Assembly: GCA_937870755.1 (NCBI GenBank)
Contig: CALMZV010000165.1
Location: forward strand, 1-64,000
Direction of reading: 5' to 3'
Source of the DNA: an uncultured Methylocystaceae bacterium
GTDB lineage: Bacteria > Pseudomonadota > Alphaproteobacteria > Rhizobiales > Beijerinckiaceae
DNA: 64,000 nt
Below the pieces are notes generated by a model. That model ran no database searches. It was not told where the DNA came from and saw nothing but the letters and a program-made list of their open reading frames with translations. The position numbers and the translations under genes are program-made. Of this stretch, positions 1 to 7,683 are shown piece by piece (within the stretch, counting starts at the first letter, position 1; every line of letters starts with the position of its first letter).

Positions 1-2
1 TC

Positions 3-104
3 GTCAAGCGCGCGCTGGAGCTCTCCGCTTCGGCGATCATCCTCGTCCACAACCATCCCACTAGACCCTTTTCGATCACGATAGATCACGCTCAAGCAGC
101 GTAA
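3..104 (+). pseudogene. radC: radC C-terminal (JAB domain) fragment, broken
   Basis: The open frame running in from the left edge reads VKRALELSASAIILVHNHP and then diverges to a stop (TAA at 102-104). The HNHP stretch is the metal-binding core of the RadC/JAB family, which normally continues with a Ser-Gly and a downstream Asp; here the family match ends at about base 59. The gene is therefore cut at the left edge of the element. RadC-like genes are common inside integrative elements, so this may belong either to the element or to the interrupted host locus. The upstream part lies outside the window. Confidence 0.6.
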
Positions 105-251
105 AACACTGGGTTTTTTAGGGTTGTCGCAGGAGCGGATACCATGGCATAGTGGGGGCGGTTTTAAGGGGATCGGAGCCCTTTTTGACCCCAGTTGCCG
201 ACACCACAAACCCGTCTGGCGACCCCACCAAAAAGCCGATGGAGAACCCCA

Positions 252-1493
252 GTGCCGAGCCTTACAGATGGAGAAATACGCCGCGCCCTGAAGCAGGTTG
301 AGCAGACCCAAAAACAGCTAAGCCTCGTTGACGGCGAAGGACACGGCACCGGCCGCCTGGTCCTCGTCATGAAGCCGATGCCTACCCGTGTGACTGCGGA
401 CTGGATGGCGCAGCAATGGCGCGATCAGAAGCGGATCAAGAAGAAGCTCGGTTCATATCCGGCGATGCCGCTCAGCAAGGCGCGAGAAGTGTACAACCGC
501 GATTTCGCGGGGATGATCCAGAAGGGCCGCAGCATCAAGATCGCCGGAGACACCCGCCCCGGTACGGTCGCTGACCTGTTCGAAGCCTATGTCGCGGCCC
601 TCAAGGAGGCCGGAAAGCCATCTTGGAAAGAAGCCGAAAAGGGCCTCAACAAAATCGCCGATACGCTCGGGCGCAACCGCCCGGCGCGCGACATCGAACC
701 GGAAGAGATCACGGCGATCATTCGCCCGGTCTATGAGCGTGGGAAGCGGTCAATGGCCGACCATGTGCGATCCTACATTCGATCCGCATATAGCTGGGGT
801 CTTAAATCCGAGCATGACTACCGCTCGACCGCAGCGCGCCGCTTTCGGCTCGTTTACAATCCGGCGGCGGGCATTCCGACAGAGCCCAAGAACGTCGGCA
901 CACGCTGGCTGGACGAAGATGAGTTCCTCCGGCTCTATCGGTGGCTGGAATGCCCCGACACGCCGGTCCACCCGCCCTATGCCCGTGCCGTCAGGATTCT
1001 CCTGTTGACCGGCCAGCGCGTCGAGGAGATCGCGCGTCTGCATGTCGATCAGTGGGACGCCAAGGAGCGGATCATCGACTGGTCCAAGACCAAGAACGGT
1101 AAACCCCACGCCATTCCTGTGCCCAAGATCGCGGCGGATCTCATCGAAGAGATAAAGCCCAACGAGCATGGCTGGTTTTTCCCATCGGCCAAAGACCCGT
1201 CAAAGCCCGTCAGCCACGGAACGCTCTACTCTTTCATGTGGCGCCAGCGCGAACGTGAGGTCATCCCTGTGGTTACGAACCGCGACCTTCGGCGCACATG
1301 GAAAACGCTTGCCGGCAAGGCCGGGCTCTCAAAGGAAATCCGCGACAGGATTCAAAACCACACTCTTCAGGACGTCAGCTCCAAGCACTATGACCGCTGG
1401 CACTACATGGTCGAGAAGCGCGCTGGCATGGCGAAGTGGGACAAGTTCGTCCGCGCCATGCTGGCGAAGAAGCGCCTGAAGGCGGCCGCATGA
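252..1493 (+). CDS. int: Tyrosine recombinase / phage-type integrase
   Basis: Site-specific recombinase likely to integrate and excise the element. The C-terminal catalytic domain shows the family residues: Arg256 in TGQRVEEIARL, the RDLRRT box (Arg in place of the more usual His of the HxxR pair), a His in the HTLQDVSSKHYDRW segment and the nucleophile Tyr380. The N-terminal half is the SAM-like core-binding region. I prefer the GTG start at 252 because GGAG lies about 8 bases upstream; a TTG at 195 would add 19 residues that do not resemble the family. It sits next to the broken radC and its stop overlaps the start of a DUF1016 gene remnant (ATGA). Confidence 0.9.
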   Translation: MPSLTDGEIRRALKQVEQTQKQLSLVDGEGHGTGRLVLVMKPMPTRVTADWMAQQWRDQKRIKKKLGSYPAMPLSKAREVYNRDFAGMIQKGRSIKIAGDTRPGTVADLFEAYVAALKEAGKPSWKEAEKGLNKIADTLGRNRPARDIEPEEITAIIRPVYERGKRSMADHVRSYIRSAYSWGLKSEHDYRSTAARRFRLVYNPAAGIPTEPKNVGTRWLDEDEFLRLYRWLECPDTPVHPPYARAVRILLLTGQRVEEIARLHVDQWDAKERIIDWSKTKNGKPHAIPVPKIAADLIEEIKPNEHGWFFPSAKDPSKPVSHGTLYSFMWRQREREVIPVVTNRDLRRTWKTLAGKAGLSKEIRDRIQNHTLQDVSSKHYDRWHYMVEKRAGMAKWDKFVRAMLAKKRLKAAA

Positions 1494-1536
1494 TGTCCCG
1501 ACCGCCCAAACCCTCCGCCCCGCGCCACGCCAGGAC
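1471..1536 (+). repeat. 66-bp direct repeat, copy 1 (integrase tail plus DUF1016 start)
   Basis: Bases 1471-1536 match 20300-20365 with about four differences; the first 30 are identical. The repeat spans the last codons of the integrase and the first codons of a DUF1016 nuclease gene. At copy 2 the nuclease gene is intact but the integrase part is only this short tail, so the two loci are recombination products of one ancestral int-DUF1016 junction. Confidence 0.85.
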
Positions 1537-1542
1537 ATCCCA
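1490..1542 (+). pseudogene. 5' remnant of a DUF1016 (PDDEXK nuclease) gene
   Basis: The start MMSRPPKPSAPRHART matches the start of the intact nuclease at 20319 (MMSRPPKSSAPRRART). The start codon overlaps the integrase stop (ATGA). After about 17 codons the sequence switches into an IS3-family transposase remnant, so only the extreme 5' end is left. Confidence 0.75.
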
Positions 1543-1800
1543 TAACGCTCTCGCCGAGACGATCAACGGACTCTACAAGGCCGAGCTGATCCACCGGCGT
1601 GGAGACCATGGCGGTCCTTCGAGGCCGTGGAGTTCGCGACGCTGACCTGGGTCGATTGGTTCAATCATCGCCGGCTGCTGGAGCCCATCGGCAACATCCC
1701 GCCGGCCGAGGCCGAGGAACGCTATTTCGCTATGCTGGACGAGCCAGCCATCGCGGCCTGAATCAAACCAAACGGCCTCCGGCGAACCCGGGGCGGTTCA
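1543..1800 (+). mobile_element. IS3-family remnant: orfB 3' end plus right inverted repeat
   Basis: Homologous to 62994-63248 of the complete element near the right edge: it encodes the end of the DDE integrase-type transposase ([14 protein letters not shown], then in another frame [15 protein letters not shown]) and stops at 1759-1761. A 2-base insertion near 1600-1606 breaks the frame. It ends in a 26-bp right terminal repeat (1775-1800) differing by one base from that of the complete copy. The left part of the IS is missing, so the insertion was followed by a deletion that also removed most of the DUF1016 gene. Confidence 0.88.
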
Positions 1801-1858
1801 CTACGAAGATCGGCGGGAGACCTCCGTGCAAGGTGCAACGGCAATAACAGCCGCCGCA

Positions 1859-3718
1859 TTACGCTCGCTTACGCACTTGTCGATGCCTCACTCGAGGTTT
1901 CGGCGTTCCAACCGGAATCGATCCGGCGACATCTTGTCCGTGCCGGTGCAGGAACATGAGCGCCGTTTCGCGATCAACCGGCCGCGAGAAGGCGAAGCCC
2001 TGACCATACCGGCAGCCCATGGCCCAAAGCTGACTCGCCTGAACCTCCGTCTCGATCCCTTTCGCGATGACGCGGATCTCGAGTTGGCGTGCGATGTCGA
2101 TCAGGCCCTGAACGATAACCAGGGCCGGATCGGCCGGCCAAAGCCGTTCGACGAACGAGCGGGCGATAATGATCTCGTCCACCGGCATCTCGAGCAGATG
2201 CGTAAGAGAGGCCTGCCCTTTTCCGAAATCATCGAGCGCCACGCGCACGCCATGCCGGCGCAGACGCGCAATCTGGCGGGCGACAATCCCATCGCCGCGC
2301 CCTGCCGCGACATCCTCGTTCACATGAAGCGTCAGCCGCGAGACCGGCATCCCGGTCGCAGCGAAAGCGATCTCCAGCTTGCGGAGAAGATCGCCTGCAT
2401 AGAAGTCCGCCGTCGAGACGTTGAGCACGATCTCCGGAAAGGGAATGTCCCGGTCCCGCCACGCCTCCAGATCCCGTGTGATATGCCCCAACATGCGGCT
2501 CGTGAGTTCGGTCGCTACCTTGGCGTCCGTCGTCGCATCAATGAAGCCGCTCGCCGGAATGAGTTTGCCAGACGGGGTGCGCAGTCTGCAGAGCGCTTCC
2601 ATGCCGACGACTTTGCGCGTGTCAAGCTGGGCGATCGGCTGATACCAAGCCTCGATCCTATGCTCCTCAAGCGCTTCGGCGACATCGCGCACCGCGCTGC
2701 GGCGGCGCGTCATCCGCGTATCGATGCCCGTCCAGTAGCGGACGAAGCCACCGCGGCCCGTCTCCTTGGCATGATAGAGGGCGAAATCCGCGTTCTGATA
2801 GACGCGCTGCGCATCGCAGTCTTCAGCGTCGAATACGGCGCCCCCGATCGTCGCGGCCGGAATGAACGATTGGCTATCGCAATTGGCCGGAATCTCCAGT
2901 GATGTGAGAATCTCACAAGCTGCCGCCTCCAGGTCGCGAAGCCATTTCTGCCGCCTGACAATCACCAGGAACTCATCGCCGCCGATCCGGTAGGTGACGT
3001 CCGGCGCCATCGCTTGGGAGATGCGCTCCCCGGCGATCCGGATCAGCTGGTCGCCAGCCTTGTGGCCGAACACATCGTTGACAGTCTTGAGATTGTCCAG
3101 ATCGATGACGAACATCGCCCATGAGTTTAACGGCTGGGCTTCGAGACTGGCAAAGTTCGCCTCGAAAGCAGCGCGGTTGGGCAAACCCGTCAAGGCGTCG
3201 GTCAGCGCCTTGCGCTCCCCGGCGTCGGCATGCTCATGGCGGCGTAGCGCGAGTTCGCACAGCACCCGCCAGCGATCGATGAACGCGGCCTCCTGCGCCG
3301 ACGGTTCGCGCGCTTCACACACATAGACGCCGAGGAGCCCGATCGGAGCGCCGTTCTCGTTGGAACACGGATAGGACCAAAACGCCCGGAAATCGATCTC
3401 ACAGTGAAAATCGCGGAACCTGCTCCAATCCTGATCAGTCTGGATCCTGGTGAAAAAGAGCGGCTGTTCGACAGAGGTCGCAAGACTGCACGTCAGAGCA
3501 TCAGGACTGTCCGCATGACTTTCAATCGCGGCGACGAAACTGGTGGGCAGGCTCGGACCGGACACGAAGCGGAGAAGTCTCATCCGATCGACGCGCGCTA
3601 CCACAAAGACAAGACCGGGAAATCCTGCCTCCGCTTCGCGGCACAATGCAGTCGCCACGTCTTCAATCGGCTCTCCGCTGGCAATCCGCCTTAGAATTCC
3701 ATTCTCTGCATGCAACAA
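1859..3718 (-). CDS. GAF-GGDEF-EAL cyclic-di-GMP protein, EAL domain probably impaired
   Basis: 619 residues. A GAF-like sensory region (about 10-160) precedes a GGDEF domain with an intact IGGDEF signature (residues 245-250) and substrate-loop residues (DLDNLKTVNDVFGHKAGD). The EAL domain (about 345-590) retains the MEAL motif (373-376), Asn433, DDFG (496-499) and the late Gln573. The usual LK(I/L)D motif that supplies a metal-binding Lys-Asp is here EIIIAR (515-520), so phosphodiesterase activity is doubtful. Known for the family: synthesis and breakdown of cyclic di-GMP. Inference: an active cyclase or a regulated effector. No signal peptide or membrane segment; a lone gene between an IS scar and a metabolic operon. 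Confidence 0.88.
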   Translation of the reverse strand: MLHAENGILRRIASGEPIEDVATALCREAEAGFPGLVFVVARVDRMRLLRFVSGPSLPTSFVAAIESHADSPDALTCSLATSVEQPLFFTRIQTDQDWSRFRDFHCEIDFRAFWSYPCSNENGAPIGLLGVYVCEAREPSAQEAAFIDRWRVLCELALRRHEHADAGERKALTDALTGLPNRAAFEANFASLEAQPLNSWAMFVIDLDNLKTVNDVFGHKAGDQLIRIAGERISQAMAPDVTYRIGGDEFLVIVRRQKWLRDLEAAACEILTSLEIPANCDSQSFIPAATIGGAVFDAEDCDAQRVYQNADFALYHAKETGRGGFVRYWTGIDTRMTRRRSAVRDVAEALEEHRIEAWYQPIAQLDTRKVVGMEALCRLRTPSGKLIPASGFIDATTDAKVATELTSRMLGHITRDLEAWRDRDIPFPEIVLNVSTADFYAGDLLRKLEIAFAATGMPVSRLTLHVNEDVAAGRGDGIVARQIARLRRHGVRVALDDFGKGQASLTHLLEMPVDEIIIARSFVERLWPADPALVIVQGLIDIARQLEIRVIAKGIETEVQASQLWAMGCRYGQGFAFSRPVDRETALMFLHRHGQDVAGSIPVGTPKPRVRHRQVRKRA

Positions 3719-3820
3719 AACCCACCCGCTCGTAGTCCGCCTACTCGGCGACTAGAATAGATGCACCGCAATGAAGCAACGGTTCAGAAACTTGGTAAAA
3801 ATTGATCAACCAAGCCTGGG

Positions 3821-3896
3821 AGGGGAACGACTTCCCCTGCGGTCGAGCCGTGGGTCTCGACCGACCCCTTCTGCGGGGAGACCCCGCAACGCCCCC
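3821..3896 (+). other. Three-hairpin structured element, copy A
   Basis: Three consecutive stem-loops: AGGGGAA/TTCCCCT (3821-3838), CGGTCGAG/CTCGACCG (3840-3863) and TGCGGGG/CCCCGCA (3872-3888). The same layout and linkers occur at 21971-22041 with a different middle stem that still pairs, so the structure appears conserved. Copy B lies just upstream of ardC; copy A has no plus-strand gene after it and may be a leftover from element DNA. The flanking stretch 3719-3964 holds no gene. Confidence 0.55.
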
Positions 3897-3964
3897 CTGA
3901 GCCAGCCTCGCTGGCAATAGCGCGGGGGACCTCTCCCGGTAGCGGCGCTCCGCGAAGAGTGAGC

Positions 3965-4236
3965 TCACGCGCCTGTGGGCCAGCGCCAGTCGCGAACCTC
4001 CGGCATGTCAACGCCGTGCTCGCGGATAGAGCGGTGATGCTCGATCAGCTTCTCGCGGATCGCCTGCTTGGCGTAGACGGCGGTGCCGGCAATGGCCGGA
4101 GCGGTTATGGCCGCAAGATCTGCGCCACGGAGAGGTAGTTCGCGGCGCGCCACCATGCGTGCAGTAGATCGAGCTCGCCCAGCGTCAGGACCGGCGATGC
4201 TGTCGCCACGGCTTCCGCTTGCTGTCCCAGCATCAT
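3965..4236 (-). pseudogene. xfp: Phosphoketolase (xfp) with large internal deletion
   Basis: From the ATG at 4236 the frame reads a phosphoketolase N-terminus (ELDLLHAWWRAANYLSVAQI) and stops at 4105. In a second frame the DNA immediately encodes a phosphoketolase C-terminus (YAKQAIREKLIEH, ending DMPEVRDWRW, stop at 3965). About 700 of the usual ~800 residues are missing at the join near 4110-4125. Phosphoketolase cleaves xylulose-5-P or fructose-6-P to acetyl-phosphate, the substrate of the neighbouring AckA and Pta-like enzymes. It was evidently the last gene of this operon and is now dead. Confidence 0.8.
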
Positions 4237-4313
4237 GCTACTCCGTTTTTCTATCGATCAGAGGAACCGCACACGTTCTCATCATGGAAGCAGCGTGCCA
4301 CCGGAGAACTCCC

Positions 4314-5087
4314 TCAGGCGATCGTGTGGAAGCCGCCATCGGCATAGACGACCGAGCCGGAGAGCGAGCTTCCGGCTTCGCTGGCAAGGAAGGCGGCGAC
4401 GCGGCCGACATCGTCGATTCCGACCAGGCGCTGGGCCGGCGTGCGCTCGCGCACCTTGTCGAGAAGTTCGTCGAAGCGGCCGATGCCGGAGGCGGCGCGA
4501 GTCCTGATGGCGCCGGCCGAGATCGTGTTCGCGCGGATCCTTCGGTCGGCAAGATCGGCTGCGAGATAGCGGACGCTTGATTCTAGCGCCGCCTTCACCG
4601 GCCCCATCAGGTTGTAGTTCTCGACCACACGATCGGCGCCGTAGAAGCTCACCGTCAGCAGGGCGCCGCCATCCTTCATCAGTGGTGCGGCGAGCTTCGC
4701 CATGCGGATGAAGGAATGGCAGGAGACGTCCATCGCCAGTGCAAAGCCCTCGGCCGAGCAATCGACGACGCTCGTCTGCAAGTCCTCGCGCGGTGCGAAG
4801 GCAATCGAGTGCAGCAGGAAATCGAGCCGGCCCCAGTCGCGCTCGATGCGCGCGAACACGGCCTCCAGCTGGCCGGAAACGCGCACGTCGCAGGGCACAA
4901 CGATCGGCGCTTTGAGCGCGTCCGCGACCGGGCTCACGAAGGGCAGAGCCTTCTCGTTGAGATAGGTGACGGCCAGTTCCGCGCCCGCCTGCCGGAAGGC
5001 GCTGGCGCAGCCGGTCGCGATGCTGTGCTCGTTGGCGATGCCGACGACGAGGCCGCGCTTGCCGGTGAGATCGACGATCGGGCTCAT
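4314..5087 (-). CDS. fabI: Enoyl-ACP reductase, FabI type
   Basis: 257 residues, short-chain dehydrogenase fold. The nucleotide-binding N-terminus reads GLVVGIANEHSIA, characteristic of FabI, and the catalytic pair is present as Tyr158 and Lys165 in NYNLMGPVKAA. Start chosen at 5087, where AGGAG precedes the ATG by 8 bases; an in-frame upstream ATG at 5126 would overlap ackA by 35 bases. FabI reduces the enoyl-ACP double bond with NAD(P)H in fatty-acid synthesis. Here it follows ackA by four bases in an operon for acetyl-phosphate, acetyl-CoA and PHA, so it may serve as a second, conditional reductase rather than the housekeeping one. Confidence 0.9.
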   Translation of the reverse strand: MSPIVDLTGKRGLVVGIANEHSIATGCASAFRQAGAELAVTYLNEKALPFVSPVADALKAPIVVPCDVRVSGQLEAVFARIERDWGRLDFLLHSIAFAPREDLQTSVVDCSAEGFALAMDVSCHSFIRMAKLAAPLMKDGGALLTVSFYGADRVVENYNLMGPVKAALESSVRYLAADLADRRIRANTISAGAIRTRAASGIGRFDELLDKVRERTPAQRLVGIDDVGRVAAFLASEAGSSLSGSVVYADGGFHTIA

Positions 5088-5091
5088 GCGT

Positions 5092-6276
5092 TCATCTCCT
5101 GATGTCGAGGATAGACAGGGTTTCATCCGCGATGACCTGCTCCTCGTCGGTGGCTATCACGAAGGCTGTGACGCGGCTGAAGGGGCTGCTGATCATTGCG
5201 GCGTTCGCGGCATTGGCGGGCTCGTCCAGCTTCAGGCCCAGCCAGGCGAGGCGCGCGCAGATATCGGCGCGGATGCGCGGCTGGTTCTCGCCGACGCCGG
5301 CGGTGAAGATGACGGCGTCGAGGCCGCCGAGCGTCGTCGCCAGCCTGGAGACCTCGCCGGCGATGCGGAAGGTGAAGAGGTCGAGCGCCTGCCGCGCCTC
5401 CGTCCGGTCGCTCTCCAGCAGTTCCCGGCTGTCGGCGCTGATGCCCGAGACGCCGAGTAGCCCCGAGCGGCGATAGAGGATGTCCTCGACATCCTGCACC
5501 GTCCGTCCGTGCGTGCCGATCAGATGCAGCAGCACGCCAGGGTCGATCGCGCCGCAGCGCGTCGCCATCGGCACGCCGTCGAGCGCCGAGAAACCCATGC
5601 TGGTGTCGCGGCTGAGGCCGCCGTCGAGTGCGCACAGGCTGGCGCCGCTGCCGAGATGGGCGGCGACGATCTTAGCCCCGCCGAAGCCGGGTGCGCGCCG
5701 CGCCAACTCGGCGGCGATGAACTTGTAGGACAGGCCGTGAAAGCCGTAGCGCTTCACGCCTTGGTCGTGCAGCGCGCGCGGAATCGCGAAGCGGCGCACC
5801 ACATCGGCGTGGCTGCGGTGGAAGGCGGTGTCGAAGGAGGCGGTCTGCGGCAGTTCCGGGCGCAGATGCCGCAGCGCTCGGATCAGGCGTAGCCCCTGCG
5901 GCTGGTGCAACGGCGCGAGCGGGGTCAACGCGTCGATCGCGACAAACGCGTCGTCGTCGAGCCGCACCGGGCCGGCGAAGCCGTCGCCGCCATGCACGAC
6001 GCGATGGCCGACGGCGGCGACGCTATCGAGGTCGAAATGCCAGGAGAGCCGGCTGAAGGCTTCCGCCAGCACGTCGTGCAGCTCGTCGTCTTCCGCCGCC
6101 TCGAGCAGGATGTCGAAGGTGTCGGGACCCTCACTGAGCGTGAAGCGTAACGGTGCGCGGCGGAAATCGATCATGCCCTTGCCGATACGCTGCGCGCCCG
6201 CAGGGCCGAGAGCGAACAGGCCGATCTTCACCGTCGAAGAGCCGGCGTTGAAGGTGAGCAGCAGCTTGCCGGTCAT
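5092..6276 (-). CDS. ackA: Acetate kinase
   Basis: 394 residues, normal length for the family. Signatures of the ASKHA-fold acetate kinases are all visible: NAGSSTVKIGLF at the N-terminus, GHRVVHGG, FDTAFHR, YGFHGLSYKFI, AHLGSGASLCA and the DTSMGFSALDGVPM stretch. It interconverts acetyl-phosphate plus ADP with acetate plus ATP in the cytosol. Its start overlaps the stop of the maoC-pta gene by four bases (ATGA), indicating translational coupling. With the lost phosphoketolase upstream in the pathway it would have made ATP from sugar phosphates; today its acetyl-phosphate must come from the Pta-like partner. Confidence 0.95.
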   Translation of the reverse strand: MTGKLLLTFNAGSSTVKIGLFALGPAGAQRIGKGMIDFRRAPLRFTLSEGPDTFDILLEAAEDDELHDVLAEAFSRLSWHFDLDSVAAVGHRVVHGGDGFAGPVRLDDDAFVAIDALTPLAPLHQPQGLRLIRALRHLRPELPQTASFDTAFHRSHADVVRRFAIPRALHDQGVKRYGFHGLSYKFIAAELARRAPGFGGAKIVAAHLGSGASLCALDGGLSRDTSMGFSALDGVPMATRCGAIDPGVLLHLIGTHGRTVQDVEDILYRRSGLLGVSGISADSRELLESDRTEARQALDLFTFRIAGEVSRLATTLGGLDAVIFTAGVGENQPRIRADICARLAWLGLKLDEPANAANAAMISSPFSRVTAFVIATDEEQVIADETLSILDIRR

Positions 6277-7676
6277 GCGGGGACCTTCCCGAGGCTGCGC
6301 CGCGAGGCCGCGAGCTTGGCCAGAGCCGCCGAGGCGATGCGCGTCTTCAGCGAATCCGAGCGGCTGGTCAGGATAATCGGCACGCGGGCGCCGAGCACGA
6401 GTCCGGCGGCATCCACCCCGGCGAAATAGATCAGTTGCTTGGCCAGCATGTTGCCGGCTTCCAGATCCGGCACCAGCAGGATGTCGGCCTGCCCGGCGAC
6501 GGCGGAGACGATGCCCTTGGTGCGGGCGGCGTCCGGGCTGATCGCGTTGTCGAAGGCGAGCGGGCCGTCGACGCGCGCACCGGTGATCTGGCCGCGCGCC
6601 GCCATCACGGTCAGCGCTGCGGCATCGAGCGTGGACGGCATCTTGGCGTTCACAGTCTCGACCGCCGCCAACACCGCGACCAGCGGTTCGGGAATGCCCA
6701 GGACATGCAGCAGGTCGATGGCGTTCTGGCTGATGTCGCGCTTGTGCTCCAGCGTCGGCTGGATGTTGATCGCGGCGTCGGTGACGATCAGGGGCTTGGC
6801 ATAGGCCGGCACGCTCATGGCGTAGACATGGCTGACGCGCCGCTCGGTGCGCAGACCCGAGCCGGGCGCCACCACCGCGCCGAGCAGTTCGTCGCTGTGC
6901 AGGCTTCCCTTCATCAGGGTCGCGACTTTGCCGGCCACCGCAAGTTCCACGGCCCGCGCCGCAGCCGCATGGCTGTGCTCGACCGTCTCGATCGCGATGC
7001 CGTCGAGCGAGACCTGAGCCTTGTCAGCGGCTGCGCGGATCTTTGCCTCCGGTCCGATCAGCAGCGGCTCCAGCAGACCTTCGTCGCGGATTTCGACGGC
7101 CGCCAGGATCGCCTCCGGCGAGCAGGGATGCACGATCGCCGCCCGTAGCTCCGGGAGCTCGCGCGCCTGCTTCACGAAGTCCTCATAGCGGTCGTTCCGG
7201 CGCAGCGAGACTTCCGGCAATTTGGTGCGCGGCCAAGTGATCTGGCGCTCCGGCGCGATCACCGTGGCGGTGCCGCTCAGGACCTCCTCGCCGCGCTGGT
7301 TGGTGCAGCGCGTGTCGAGCAGGACGATCCGCTTCTCCGGCCGCTTCTCCTGCACGATCACGGTCACGGTGATGGTGTCGCCGGGCGCGACGGGCTTATG
7401 GAAGCGCAAATCCTGCGCGAGATAGATCGTGCCGGGACCGGGCAGCCTGGTCCCAAGCACGGCCGAGACCAGCGCGCCCGTCCACATGCCATGGGCGACG
7501 ACATGGCCGAACAGGTCGGTTGCGGCGAAGGCGGCGTCGAGATGCGCCGGGTTCACGTCGCCGGAGACGGTGGCGAAGAGATCGATGTCGTCGCGCCCGA
7601 CGATGCGCACGAGCGAGGCGCTCTCGCCGATCGCCAGCTCTCCGAAGGTGCGGTTCCTGAGAACGGTCTGGTCCAT
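6273..7676 (-). CDS. MaoC-type dehydratase fused to phosphate acetyl/butyryltransferase
   Basis: 467 residues. Residues ~10-140 form a MaoC/hotdog (R)-enoyl-CoA hydratase domain (DVNPAHLDAAFAATDLFGHVVAHGMW holds the hydratase Asp and His); residues ~155-460 form a PTA/PTB acyltransferase domain. The fusion is known as bifunctional enoyl-CoA hydratase/phosphate acetyltransferase. The Pta half interconverts acetyl-CoA and acetyl-phosphate; the MaoC half could supply (R)-3-hydroxyacyl-CoA for PHA. Start at 7676 has TGAGG just upstream and sits 7 bases after phaC. An upstream in-frame ATG at 7745 lies inside phaC and is not needed. Confidence 0.88.
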   Translation of the reverse strand: MDQTVLRNRTFGELAIGESASLVRIVGRDDIDLFATVSGDVNPAHLDAAFAATDLFGHVVAHGMWTGALVSAVLGTRLPGPGTIYLAQDLRFHKPVAPGDTITVTVIVQEKRPEKRIVLLDTRCTNQRGEEVLSGTATVIAPERQITWPRTKLPEVSLRRNDRYEDFVKQARELPELRAAIVHPCSPEAILAAVEIRDEGLLEPLLIGPEAKIRAAADKAQVSLDGIAIETVEHSHAAAARAVELAVAGKVATLMKGSLHSDELLGAVVAPGSGLRTERRVSHVYAMSVPAYAKPLIVTDAAINIQPTLEHKRDISQNAIDLLHVLGIPEPLVAVLAAVETVNAKMPSTLDAAALTVMAARGQITGARVDGPLAFDNAISPDAARTKGIVSAVAGQADILLVPDLEAGNMLAKQLIYFAGVDAAGLVLGARVPIILTSRSDSLKTRIASAALAKLAASRRSLGKVPA

Positions 7677-7683
7677 GAGTGCC

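Noticed and set aside
1826-2902. 358-codon plus-strand frame opposite the GGDEF-EAL gene
   Set aside because: Antisense of conserved EAL and GGDEF motifs; no ribosome site or domain.
3801-3808. TTGATCAA near the GGDEF-EAL start as an FNR/FixK half-site pair
   Set aside because: The two arms are adjacent without the required 4-base spacer; it is a chance 8-bp palindrome.
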